From: Cellulomonas chitinilytica
GTDB lineage: Bacteria > Actinomycetota > Actinomycetes > Actinomycetales > Cellulomonadaceae
Direction of reading: 5' to 3'
Length of the DNA stretch: 64,000 nucleotides
Assembly (NCBI RefSeq): GCF_016862675.1
Contig: NZ_BONK01000002.1
Location: 186,001 to 250,000, forward strand
In this document: in pieces, positions 44,758 to 54,891 of the stretch
Layout: every line of letters begins with the position of its first letter
Numbering within the stretch: position 1 is the stretch's first letter
Notes under the pieces: generated by a model
Told to the model about the DNA's origin: nothing
Databases searched by the model: none
What the model saw: only the letters and a program-made list of their open reading frames with translations
Translations under genes and position numbers: made by a program

Positions 44758-45939
44758 ATGGCGGCGCCGACCCTGCCCCTGACACCCACCGCGCTGCGGG
44801 CCGCGCTCCGGCCGGTCCTCGACGTCCTCGCCGCCGGGTCCGCGGCCCGCGAGGCCGAGCGCCGGCACCCGTTCGCCGAGGTGCGCGAGCTCGCCGACCT
44901 CGGGGTGCTGCGCTTCCGCGTCCCCGTCGACGAGGGCGGCGCCGGGGCGAGCGTCCGCGAGCTCGTCGACCTCGTCATCGAGATCGCCCGCGCGGACTCC
45001 AACGTCGCGCAGGCGCTGCGGCCCGGGTTCCTCGTCGCCGACGGGCTCGCGCAGGACGTCACGCCGTCCGCCGCGCGGGACCGGACGCTGCGCCGCGTGC
45101 TCGACGGCGACCTGTTCGCGGGGACCCGCAACGAGGCGGACGGCCGCCCGGGCGCGGTCGCGACGACCATCGTGCGGGACGGCGACGGGTACGTGGTGAG
45201 CGGCCGCAAGTTCTACAGCACCGGCGGCCTGCACGCCCGGTGGTTCTCGGGCAGCGCGACCGACGAGGACGGCGTCGTCGTGACGTTCACGGTCCCGACC
45301 GACCGGCCCGGCGTGCAGGTGCTCGACGACTTCGACGCCGTCGGTCAGCGGCTCACCGCGTCGGGGACGACCGTGCTGGAGGGTGTGCGCGTCTCGGCGG
45401 ACGAGGTGGACGCCGTGCGCCGCTCCGTTGGACACCCGGTGGGCGCGCTGGCCCAGCTCTACCTGGTGGCCGTGCTCGCGGGCATCGCGCACGCGGTGCT
45501 GGACGACGCGGTCGCGTTCGCGCAGCACCGGGCGCGTCCGATCAAGCACAGCTCCGCGGACCGGTCCGTCGACGACCCGTACGTCCGGGAGGCCGTCGGC
45601 GAGATCGCCGCCCACGCGTTCGCGGCCCGCTCGGCCGCGCTGGTGGCAGCCGAGCACCTGGACGTCGCGTGGGCGGCGGCCGACGGCGCGCCACCGACGA
45701 CGGACGCGACGATCGCCGTCGCGACCGCCCAGGTCACCGCCGTGCGGGAGTCGCTCGCCGCCGCGCAGCGGCTGTTCGACGTGGGCGGCGGCTCCGCCAC
45801 GGGCCGCGCGCACAACCTCGACCGGCACTGGCGCAACGCGCGCACGGTCGCGAACCACAACCCCGTCGCCTGGAAGGCGGCCGTCGTCGGCGCGCACCTG
45901 CTGACCGGCGAGCTCCCGCCCTCCACCGGGCTGTTCTGA
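44758..45939 (+). CDS. Acyl-CoA dehydrogenase-like flavin monooxygenase (DszC/SfnB type)
   Basis: A 393-residue protein with the acyl-CoA dehydrogenase fold: N-terminal helices, a beta domain (YVVSGRKFYSTGGLHARWF, about 142-160) and C-terminal helices. The end LFDVGGGSATGRAHNLDRHW, then RNARTVANHNPVAWK, is typical of the DszC/SfnB branch, whose members oxygenate sulfur compounds with FMNH2 rather than dehydrogenate acyl-CoA; the catalytic Glu of dehydrogenases is not evident. Its place between metY and two reductases supports a sulfur role (sulfoxidation or C-S cleavage). Starts one base after metY stops. Confidence 0.9.
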   Translation: MAAPTLPLTPTALRAALRPVLDVLAAGSAAREAERRHPFAEVRELADLGVLRFRVPVDEGGAGASVRELVDLVIEIARADSNVAQALRPGFLVADGLAQDVTPSAARDRTLRRVLDGDLFAGTRNEADGRPGAVATTIVRDGDGYVVSGRKFYSTGGLHARWFSGSATDEDGVVVTFTVPTDRPGVQVLDDFDAVGQRLTASGTTVLEGVRVSADEVDAVRRSVGHPVGALAQLYLVAVLAGIAHAVLDDAVAFAQHRARPIKHSSADRSVDDPYVREAVGEIAAHAFAARSAALVAAEHLDVAWAAADGAPPTTDATIAVATAQVTAVRESLAAAQRLFDVGGGSATGRAHNLDRHWRNARTVANHNPVAWKAAVVGAHLLTGELPPSTGLF

Positions 45940-45983
45940 ACCCCGACTCTGCATCCCGACCGTACGACCCGAGGAGACACACC

Positions 45984-47050
<1,067 letters not shown>

Positions 47051-47054
<4 letters not shown>

Positions 47055-48070
47055 CCACCTGGACCGCTTCCGACGACCGCTTCGACCGTCTCCCGCTGCG
47101 CCGGGCCGGCCGCTCCGGCCTCCTGCTGCCCGCGGTGTCGTTCGGCCTGTGGCAGAAGTTCGGCGACCGCCACCCGTACGAGACGCAGCGCGAGATCCTC
47201 CTCGCCGCGTTCGACCTGGGCATCACGCACTTCGACATCGCCAACCGGTACGGGCCGCCGCACCGCGCCGCCGAGAAGAACTTCGGCCGCCTGCTCCGCG
47301 AGGACCTCGGCGGTCACCGTGAGGAGATCGTCGTCTCGACGAAGGCGGGCAACCCGATCGGCCGCAGCCCGTACCTCGTCGGCGGCTCCCGCAAGTCGCT
47401 GCTCGGCTCGCTCGACCACAGCCTGCGCGACCTCGGCCTCGACTACGTCGACATCTTCTACTCGCACAGCCCGGACCTGAACACCCCGCTGGAGGAGACC
47501 GTCTCGGCGCTCGTCGACGCCGTCCGGCAGGGCAAGGCGCTGTACGTCGGCATCTCCAACTACTCCGCCGAGCGTGCGCACGAGGCCGCCGAGCTGCTGC
47601 GCGCGGCCGGCGTCCCGCTGCTCGTGCACCAGCCGCGCTACTCGATCTTCGACCGGCGCATCGAGCGGGAGGACATCCTCGGCCAGTCGGCCCGTGACGG
47701 GGTCGGCCTCGTCACGTACTCGCCGCTCGCCCAGGGCCTGCTGACCGACAAGTACCTCACGGGGCTGGTCCCCGCCGGGGCGCGGGCCGAGCAGAGCGAC
47801 TTCCTCTCCCCCGACGACATCACCGCCGACTACCGCACCCGGGCGGCGGCGCTCGACGCCCTCGCCCGTGAGCGCGGCCAGTCGCTCGCCCAGCTCGCGC
47901 TGCAGTGGGTGCTCCGGCGTCCCGAGGTGACGAGCGCGCTGGTCGGCGCGAGCTCGGTCGACCAGCTCCGGCACAACCTCGCCGCACTCGACGCTGCGCC
48001 CCTCACCGACGCCGAGCTCGCCTCCGTCGACGAGCACGGCGTCCACGGCACCGGTCTGAGGCTGAAGTGA
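47051..48070 (+). CDS. Aldo/keto reductase (YghZ/Kv-beta type, second copy)
   Basis: A 339-residue reductase of the branch with L-glyceraldehyde-3-phosphate reductase (YghZ): LLLPAVSFGLWQKFGDRHPY, THFDIANRYGPPHRAAEKNF (Asp, Tyr), IVVSTKAGNPIG (Lys), DYVDIFYSHSPDLNTPLEET (His), then QSLAQLALQWVLRRPEVTSA. It differs clearly from the preceding reductase, so it is not a recent duplicate. ATGA overlap at the start and GTGA overlap at the end show tight coupling in the operon. Substrate unknown; a carbonyl product of the monooxygenases is plausible. Confidence 0.92.
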
Positions 48071-49086
48071 GCGCTGGGACGACCGGGATCCGCAGGCTCG
48101 GGTTCCTGCTCCACCTCGACCGCGACCAGGCACCCGCCGAGGCGTTCGCCGACGCGGTGACGCTGTTCCAGCGGGCCGAGCAGCTCGGGTACGACTCCGG
48201 CTGGGTCATCCAGCGGCACTTCCGGCAGGGCAACGAGCACGTGTCGTCGCCGCTGGTCCTGCTGGCCGCGATCGCGCAGCACACGGGCCGCATCCGGCTC
48301 GGCACCGGCGTGCTCGTGCTGCCGCTCGAGGACCCGCTGCGGGTGGCGGAGGACGCCGCGACCCTCGACGCGCTCAGCGGCGGCCGCCTGGAGCTCGGGA
48401 TCGGGTCCGGCCCGTTCCCGGGCGCCTGGGAGGCGTTCGGCCGGGACCTCGCCGAGCGGCACGCGGCATGGGACGCGGCCGTCGACCGGCTGCACGAGGT
48501 GCTCGAGGGGACGCCGCTGAACAGCGCGGGCGAGCGGCTGCACCCTGCCGGGGCGGGCGTGCGCCGGCGGCTGTGGCAGGCGACGTCGAGCGCGCCCGAG
48601 GTCGCCGAGGCGCAGGCGGTGCGGGCCGCCGCCGCCGGGGACGGCCTGCAGCTGTCCCGGGCGACCGCGTGGAACCCGAACCTCGACGAGTCCGCGCAGG
48701 CGTCCCTCATCAAGGCGTACCGCTCGGCGCTCCCGCAGGGCGTCGAGCCGCGGGTGCTCGTCTCGCGCGCCGTCTACCCGGACGTGTCCCGCGAGGCGGC
48801 GCTCGAGAAGCTGGCGCCCGGCGCGCGGCGGTGGCAGGCGTGGCAGGGCCGCGGACGTCCCGAGATCGCCGACGCCTCCCCCGCCGAGTACCTCGACCGG
48901 GACCGGACCCGGTTCGGCACCCCCGACGAGATCGCCGACGGGCTCGCCACCGACGCGGGTCTCGCGGAGGCGACCGACCTCCTGGTGAGCTTCCCGCCCG
49001 CCGCGCCCGACCTGGCCGAGCACCTGCGGCTCCTCACCGCCACCGCGACCGAGGTCGCCCCGCGCCTGGGCTGGAAGGCGTCATGA
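48067..49086 (+). CDS. Luciferase-like flavin monooxygenase (KPN_01858-like)
   Basis: A 339-residue LLM protein of a different branch from the NtaA-type enzymes of the operon. It has RRLGFLLHLDRDQAPAEAFA, YDSGWVIQRHFRQGNEHVSS, IRLGTGVLVLPLEDPLRVAE and LDALSGGRLELGIGSGPF. I associate it with the 'FMN-dependent luciferase-like monooxygenase, KPN_01858' group, which in proteobacteria sits with peptide-type ABC importers and CMD/AhpD proteins, as here. That assignment is from memory of the family and should be checked. GTGA overlap with the reductase before it, ATGA overlap with the next gene. Confidence 0.87.
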   Translation: MSAGTTGIRRLGFLLHLDRDQAPAEAFADAVTLFQRAEQLGYDSGWVIQRHFRQGNEHVSSPLVLLAAIAQHTGRIRLGTGVLVLPLEDPLRVAEDAATLDALSGGRLELGIGSGPFPGAWEAFGRDLAERHAAWDAAVDRLHEVLEGTPLNSAGERLHPAGAGVRRRLWQATSSAPEVAEAQAVRAAAAGDGLQLSRATAWNPNLDESAQASLIKAYRSALPQGVEPRVLVSRAVYPDVSREAALEKLAPGARRWQAWQGRGRPEIADASPAEYLDRDRTRFGTPDEIADGLATDAGLAEATDLLVSFPPAAPDLAEHLRLLTATATEVAPRLGWKAS

Positions 49087-50402
49087 GCTACCACCTCAAC
49101 CTCTCGCTGCAGAACCCCGGGCACGTCCGGACGGCCTGGCGGCTGCCCGCCAACGACCCGTTCGCGCAGACCGACGTCGCCTACCTGCGACGGCTGGTGC
49201 AGGAGGCGGAGCGCGCGAAGATCCACGCCGTGTTCGTGGGCGACGGGCCGGCGCTCACGGGCGCCATCGAGCGCGCGCCGGAGGCCGGCATCGAGCCGGT
49301 CGTGCTGTTCGCCAGCCTGCTCGCCGGGACGAGCCACATCGGCGCGGTCGCCACGTCGAGCACGACGTACAACGACCCGTACAACCTCGCGCGGCGGTAC
49401 TCGGCGCTCGACCACGTCACCGGCGGCCGGGCCGCCCTCAACGCGGTCACGACCTACTCGCCCGCGGCCGCCGCGAACTTCGGGCTCGCCGAGCCGCCCG
49501 CGAAGGAGGACCGCTACCGGCGTGCCGAGGAGTTCCTCGAGGTCATCACCGCGCTGTGGGACGCGTGGGAGCCCGGCGCGATCGTCGCCGACAAGGCGTC
49601 CGGGCGATACGCGGACCCGTCGAAGGTCCACGCGATCGACCACGCCGGCGAGTTCTTCTCCGTGCGCGGGCCGCTCAGCATCCCCGAGTCGCCGCAGGGC
49701 CGGCCGCTGCTCGTGCAGGCCGGGGCGTCGGAGGGCGGCGTGCGGCTCGGGGCACGGTTCGCGGACGTCGTGTTCGCCGTGGCGCAGACGCCCGAGCGGG
49801 CCGTCGCGTTCCGCGAGGACCTGCGGCTGCGGGCGCGGGCCTTCGGCCGGGACGACGGGCCGATCGTGTCGCTCGGCGTCGTCGTCCTCCTGGGGTCCAC
49901 GCAGGAGGAGGCACGGCGCCGGGCCGACGACGTGCTCGGCACGATCGACATCGACACCGCCACCGCGCAGCTGCTCGCGTCGCTCGGCCTGCCGCCCGAC
50001 AGCCACCGGCCCGACGACCCGCTCACGCTCGCCGACCTGCCGGACGTCGCGGAGCGCCGCAGCTCCGAAGGCTTCCAGGCCAGCACCCGGGCGCTGCTCG
50101 AACGGGGTCCCCGGACGCCTCGCGACCTCGTGCACCGCTCCGCCGGCGGTGCCGGGCACCGGCTCGTCGTCGGGACGCCCGAGCAGGTCGCCGACGACCT
50201 CGACGCCTGGTACCGGGCGGGCGCCGCCGACGGGTTCACGATCATGCCCGCGGACACCGCCACCGACCTGGAGGCGTTCACCGGCCACGTCGTCCCGCTC
50301 CTGCAGGACCGCGGGTCGTTCCAGCGGGAGTACTCGGGCACGACGCTGCGCGAGAGCTACGGCCTCGCACCCGTGCGGCGACGGGAGGTCGCGCGCACAT
50401 GA
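49083..50402 (+). CDS. LLM flavin monooxygenase, NtaA/SnaA/DmoA family (second copy)
   Basis: A 439-residue enzyme of the same family as the one at 41223 but clearly distinct. Seen: YHLNLSLQNPGHVRTAWRLP, ASLLAGTSHIGAVATSSTTY, DPYNLARRYSALDHVTGGRA, ASGRYADPSKVHAIDHAGEF with the full-length insert, RPLLVQAGASEGGVRLGARF, RLVVGTPEQVADDLDAWYRA and GAADGFTIMPADTATDLEAF. It is complete, unlike the short copies. It probably cleaves a C-S bond with FMNH2. ATGA overlaps at both ends tie it to the LLM before it and the permease after it. Confidence 0.92.
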   Translation: MSYHLNLSLQNPGHVRTAWRLPANDPFAQTDVAYLRRLVQEAERAKIHAVFVGDGPALTGAIERAPEAGIEPVVLFASLLAGTSHIGAVATSSTTYNDPYNLARRYSALDHVTGGRAALNAVTTYSPAAAANFGLAEPPAKEDRYRRAEEFLEVITALWDAWEPGAIVADKASGRYADPSKVHAIDHAGEFFSVRGPLSIPESPQGRPLLVQAGASEGGVRLGARFADVVFAVAQTPERAVAFREDLRLRARAFGRDDGPIVSLGVVVLLGSTQEEARRRADDVLGTIDIDTATAQLLASLGLPPDSHRPDDPLTLADLPDVAERRSSEGFQASTRALLERGPRTPRDLVHRSAGGAGHRLVVGTPEQVADDLDAWYRAGAADGFTIMPADTATDLEAFTGHVVPLLQDRGSFQREYSGTTLRESYGLAPVRRREVART

Positions 50403-51430
50403 CCCGGTACCTCCTGCTCAAGGTCGGCCGCGCGCTGTTCGTGGTCTGGGCCGCGTTCACCCTCACGTTCGTGCTGCTCTACGTGCTGCCCGCGAACCCC
50501 GAGGACCTGATGTTCGACCCGTCCGAGATCAACACGGTCTCGGACGAGACGAAGGCGAGCGTCGCGGCGATGTACGGGTTCGACAAGCCCGTGCCGCTGC
50601 AGTACCTCGACCGGCTCGGCCACGCCCTGACCGGCGACTTCGGGAACTCGGTGCACAACGGCCAGCGCGTCTCCGACGCGATCGGCGAGGTGCTGCCCGC
50701 GACGATCGTGCTGTCGGTGGCGGCCCTCCTGCTCGCCGTCGTCATCGCGTTCGGGATCGCGGTCGTCGCCACCACCACGCGCGTCCCCTTCGTGCGCGCA
50801 CTCGTCGAGGCGTTGCCCCCCGCGTCGGTGTCCGTCCCCGTGTTCCTGCTGGGGATCGTCGTCATCCACGTGTTCTCGTTCCGGCTGGGCTGGTTCCCGT
50901 CCTTCGGCGACGCGGGCTGGAGGGGGCTCGTGCTGCCGCTCGTGACGCTCGCGATCCCCGTGTCAGGACCCATCGCGCAGCTGCTCGTGCGCAGCTTCGA
51001 GACCGAGCTCGCCAGCCCGTACGTGACGACGTCGACCGCGAAGGGCGCGACCCGCGGCTGGATCGTGGTGCGCGACGTCGCCCGCAACGCCAGCCTGCCC
51101 GCCCTGACGATCGCCGGGGTCACGTTCGGCCACCTGATCGCGGGCGCCGTGATCATCGAGACGATCTTCTCCCGCACGGGTCTCGGGCGGCTCACGCAGG
51201 TCGCCATCAACAGCAAGGACGTGCCGCTCGTCCAGGGCGTCGTCGTGCTCGTCGCGCTGACCTTCGCCGTCATCAACCTCGTCGTCGACGTCGTCTACCC
51301 GCTGCTCGACCCGCGGCTGCGCGCCGAGTTGCGAGCGAAGCCCGCCGACGTGACCGCACCGGCCGTCACGGCAGCGCCCGCGACCGCCGACGTCGAGCCC
51401 GCCGCTCCCGCCGACCTCGTGAGGACCTGA
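50399..51430 (+). CDS. ABC transporter permease, DppB type
   Basis: A 343-residue inner-membrane permease with six hydrophobic helices. The N-terminus MTRYLLLKVGRALFVVWAAF, the LTGDFGNSVHNGQRV loop and the EAA-type loop (TTSTAKGATRGWIVVRDVAR) followed by IIETIFSRTGLGRL are typical of DppB/OppB. It pairs with the DppC-type gene 2 bases downstream and with the family 5 binding protein at 39469. The tail is Ala/Pro-rich and disordered. Confidence 0.93.
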   Translation: MTRYLLLKVGRALFVVWAAFTLTFVLLYVLPANPEDLMFDPSEINTVSDETKASVAAMYGFDKPVPLQYLDRLGHALTGDFGNSVHNGQRVSDAIGEVLPATIVLSVAALLLAVVIAFGIAVVATTTRVPFVRALVEALPPASVSVPVFLLGIVVIHVFSFRLGWFPSFGDAGWRGLVLPLVTLAIPVSGPIAQLLVRSFETELASPYVTTSTAKGATRGWIVVRDVARNASLPALTIAGVTFGHLIAGAVIIETIFSRTGLGRLTQVAINSKDVPLVQGVVVLVALTFAVINLVVDVVYPLLDPRLRAELRAKPADVTAPAVTAAPATADVEPAAPADLVRT

Positions 51431-51432
51431 CC

Positions 51433-52314
51433 ATGAGCACCCTCACCCTCACGGCCCCCGGCGCGGCCGCCACCGCGACGCTCCGGCGCCTCACGGACAC
51501 CGTCCGCGACATCGCCCGCCAGCCGACCCTGCTGCTGTCGTGGGTCGTCGTCCTCGTCGCCGTCGCGTGGGCCGTCGTGCCCGACGTCTTCACCGACGCC
51601 AGCCCGTACGAGGGCGACAGCGCGCTGTCGTTCGCGCCGCCCGGCTGGGGCCACCCGTTCGGCACGGACCGGCTCGGTCGCGACCTGTACTCGCGGGCCG
51701 TGCACGGTGCCTCGGCGACCCTCACGGCGACGCTCATCGCCGTCCTCGTCGCCCTCACCGTAGGCGGGCTCATCGGGCTCGTCGCGGGTTACTTCGGCCG
51801 GCACGTCGACACCGCCGTGATGCGCACGGTCGACGTCGGGCTCGCGATCCCGAGCCTGCTCCTCGCCATGGTCATCGTCGCGATGCTCGGCTACTCGACG
51901 CGCAACATCGCCCTCGCCGTCGGCATCGCGTCCATCGCGTCGTTCGCGCGGGTCATGCGCGCCGAGGTCGTCCGGGTCGTCAGCAGCGACTACGTCGAGG
52001 CGGCCGACGGCGTCGGGGCCCGCCGCGCCGCCGTCGTCCTCAAGCACGTGCTGCCGAACTCGATGAGCTCGGTGCTGGCGCTCGCGGCGCTCGAGATCGG
52101 CACGTCCGTGCTCGCCGTCGCGAGCCTCGGGTTCCTCGGGTACGGCGCACCGCCGCCCGAGCCGGAGTGGGGCCTGCTCGTCGCCGAGGGCCGCGACTTC
52201 GTCGGGCAGTACCCGTGGATCTCCGTCCTGCCGGGCGTGCTCATCGCGGCGCTCGTGCTGTCGAGCCACCGGATCGCCACGTCGTTCCGACGCAGCCACC
52301 AGGAGACCTCATGA
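51433..52314 (+). CDS. ABC transporter permease, DppC type
   Basis: A 293-residue permease, second of the heterodimer. It has a long first helix (LLLSWVVVLVAVAWAVVP), GHPFGTDRLGRDLYSRAVHG, the hallmark of DppC, IPSLLLAMVIVAMLG, and an EAA loop in SDYVEAADGVGARRAAVVLK. It starts 2 bases after the DppB-type stop and overlaps the ATPase start by 4 bases (ATGA). Confidence 0.93.
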   Translation: MSTLTLTAPGAAATATLRRLTDTVRDIARQPTLLLSWVVVLVAVAWAVVPDVFTDASPYEGDSALSFAPPGWGHPFGTDRLGRDLYSRAVHGASATLTATLIAVLVALTVGGLIGLVAGYFGRHVDTAVMRTVDVGLAIPSLLLAMVIVAMLGYSTRNIALAVGIASIASFARVMRAEVVRVVSSDYVEAADGVGARRAAVVLKHVLPNSMSSVLALAALEIGTSVLAVASLGFLGYGAPPPEPEWGLLVAEGRDFVGQYPWISVLPGVLIAALVLSSHRIATSFRRSHQETS

Positions 52315-54019
52315 CGCTCACCACCGCGGCGCCGGTCGTCGACCCGACCCGCGCCGACGAGCCCGCCGCGCCGCTGCTGCGCGTCGCGGACCTCGCCGTC
52401 ACGTACCGCACGGACCGCGGCCGCCGGGAGGCTGTCGCGGCGGCGGACGTGCACGTGGAGCCGGGTGAGTTCGTCGCCGTCGTCGGCGAGTCCGGCTCCG
52501 GGAAGTCGACGCTCGTCCAGGCCTCCCTGGGCCTGCTGCCCGCGAACGGCCGCATCACGCGCGGCCGGGTCGAGTACTCGGGCGTCGACGTCACGCGGTG
52601 GAGCGACCGGCGGCTGTCCCGCGTCCGGGGGTCGTACGTGGGGTTCGTCCCGCAGGACCCCGGCACCGCGCTGAACCCGACCAAGCGCGTCGGCCAGCAG
52701 GTGCTCGAGGCGGTCGTGCTGAACGAGCCCGCGAGCCGGCCCCGCACCGCGGCCGAACGGGTCGCCCGGGCCGTCGAGAGCCTGGAGGTCGCCGGGCTCG
52801 CCGACGCCCGCCGCGTCTACGAGCAGTACCCGCACGAGCTCTCGGGCGGGATGCGCCAGCGTGTGCTCATCGCGATCGCGCTGGCCGGGAACCCGAAGCT
52901 GGTCGTCGCCGACGAACCCACGAGCGCCCTCGACGTCACCGTGCAGCGCGTCATCCTCGACCACCTCGGCGCCCTGCGCCGCGACCTCGGCATCGGCGTC
53001 CTGCTCGTCACGCACGACCTCGGCGTCGCGCTCGACCGCGCGGACCGGGTGGTCGTCATGCACGAGGGCCGGGTCGTCGAGGAGGGCGACGCCGGGGACG
53101 TCCTGCGCGCCCCGCGGGACCCGTACACGCGGCGCCTGCTCGCTGCGGCCCCGACGCGCAGCTCGGTCCGCCTCGCGCCGACGGACACCTCGACGCACAC
53201 CCCGGCGCCCGCGCCGGAGCCGACCATCGCGGGGTCGACCGGTCCCGTCCTGTCCGCCGAGGGCGTCAGCCGGACGTTCCACGTCGGCCACGGCCCCACC
53301 CGCCGCACCATCCACGCGGTCGCCGGCGTCGACCTGCACGTGCACCCGGGACGCACGCACGCGATCGTCGGGGAGTCGGGCGCCGGGAAGTCCACGCTCG
53401 CCCGCCTGCTCGTCGGGCTCGGCACGCCCGACGGCGGCCGCGTCCGCGTCGGCGACGCCACGCTGCACGACCTGTCCCGTCGCGAGCGGCGCGAGGTCAC
53501 CGCGACCTGCAGTTCGTCTACCAGAACCCGTACACGTCGCTCGACCCGCGGTTCAGCGTCGAACGTCTCGTGGCCGAGCCGCTGCGCTCGTTCCGGGTGG
53601 GCTCGCGGGCCGCGGTCCGGGACCGGGTCGTGGAGCTGCTGGACCAGGTGGCGCTCGACCCGAGCTACCTGCGGCAACGGCCGGGCCAGCTCTCGGGCGG
53701 GCAGCGGCAGCGGGTCGCGATCGCGCGGGCGCTCGCCCTCGAGCCGCGCACGATCGTGCTCGACGAGCCCGTGTCCGCGCTCGACGTGTCGGTGCAGGCG
53801 CAGATCCTCCAGCTCCTCGTCGACCTGCAAGCCCGGCTCGGCCTCAGCTACGTGCTCATCACGCACGACCTCGGCGTCGTGCGGCTCGTCGGCGACGACG
53901 TGACCGTCATGAAGGACGGCGTCGTCGTGGAGACCGGGACCGTCGACGACGTGTTCACCGCACCACGCCACGACTACACCCGGCGGCTCCTCGACGCCGT
54001 CCCCGGAGGTTCCCGATGA
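52311..54019 (+). pseudogene. Dual ABC transporter ATP-binding protein (DppD-DppF fusion), frameshifted
   Basis: A fused double ATPase. The first half is complete: GESGSGKST (Walker A), LSGGMRQRV (signature), LVVADEPTSALD (Walker B) and VTHD. The second half has GESGAGKST, then the frame breaks near 53499-53505 (GTCACCGCGACC): the Q-loop and the rest ([45 protein letters not shown]) continue one base earlier, in another frame, to a stop at 54019. Restoring one base, or re-reading one base, gives the expected V-T-R-D-L-Q-F. No slippery heptamer is visible, so a sequencing error or a recent mutation is more likely than programmed shifting. Without repair the protein would stop near 53903 with a nonfunctional second site. 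Confidence 0.85.
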
Positions 54020-54891
54020 CCGGCTCACGCGCTGGTACCCGCCCGACCCTGCTCGCCCCTCGGGGCGCGGCCGCGCTCGCGCTCCTCGACGACGACGTGC
54101 TGGACCGCGTCCGGGCCCTCCTCGTCGCCGGACGGTTGCACGGGCTCCTGCTCGGCGCGGAGCGGCTCGACGGCGGCGTCGCCGCGTCCGAGCCGACCGG
54201 ACTCGCCGCGACCCTCGCCGGACGGCTGCCCGAGGCGGGGCTCGTCACCGTCTCCGCGGACCCGCACGACCACCCGTACAACACGGCACGCCGCACCCTG
54301 TCGCTCGACCACGTCACGGGTGCGCGGTCCGGGGTGCTGTTCGGCGGGCACGGCGCCACGGTCGGCGAGACGGCCGAACGGGTCCTCGTCGTCCGCGAGC
54401 TGTGGAACAGCTACCCCGTGCAGTCGATCGTGGGCGACCGCGCCACCGGCGTCTTCGCGGTCGTCGACGGCGTCCGGGACGTCGCGCACCGCGGCCCCCG
54501 GTACGACGTGGCCGGGGCGCTCAACACGCCGTCGAGCCGGCAGGGCGAGCCCGTCTCGTTCTGGTCGGTCGACGGCCCGGCGGGCGCGCCGGACGACGGG
54601 CTCGTCGACGTGCTCGTCGTCCCGGCGACGACGCACCTGAGCGCCACCGCCGGGGCGCGGGTGTACCGGCGCGGGCCGCTAGACCCGTCGTGGCCGGACG
54701 GCACCCCGCCGTGGGCCGCCGACGGGCTCGTGCTGGAGACCGGCGACCTGGCACCCGCCACGCTCGACGCCCTCGACCGGCTCCCCCGGCAGGCCGCGAC
54801 CGTGACGGGCACGCTCCGTCACCGCCTGGGCCTGCCCGACCGCTCGATCAACCTCACCGACCGCCCCCGGACCTTCGGAGCCACCGCATGA
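54016..54891 (+). CDS. Short LLM-like protein (second half-type copy), putative non-catalytic partner
   Basis: A 291-residue relative of the short protein at 42481. HDHPYNTARRTLSLDHVTGA corresponds to the flavin-site region of NtaA-type LLM enzymes, and LVVRELWNSY..IVGDRATGVFAV with YDVAGALNTPS matches the next conserved block. The first NVNxxxxG strand and the C-terminal VIGTPEQVADD segment are missing. It ends with ATGA overlapping the start of a full-length LLM gene, so a short/long pair occurs here just as at 41223-43362. I infer a LuxA/LuxB-like subunit relationship, unproven. ATG overlaps the ATPase stop. Confidence 0.78.
   Translation: MTGSRAGTRPTLLAPRGAAALALLDDDVLDRVRALLVAGRLHGLLLGAERLDGGVAASEPTGLAATLAGRLPEAGLVTVSADPHDHPYNTARRTLSLDHVTGARSGVLFGGHGATVGETAERVLVVRELWNSYPVQSIVGDRATGVFAVVDGVRDVAHRGPRYDVAGALNTPSSRQGEPVSFWSVDGPAGAPDDGLVDVLVVPATTHLSATAGARVYRRGPLDPSWPDGTPPWAADGLVLETGDLAPATLDALDRLPRQAATVTGTLRHRLGLPDRSINLTDRPRTFGATA

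Noticed and set aside
53495-53510. Programmed -1 frameshifting in the dual ABC ATPase
   Set aside because: No X XXY YYZ slippery heptamer or obvious downstream pseudoknot is seen, and fused DppDF proteins are normally read in one frame.
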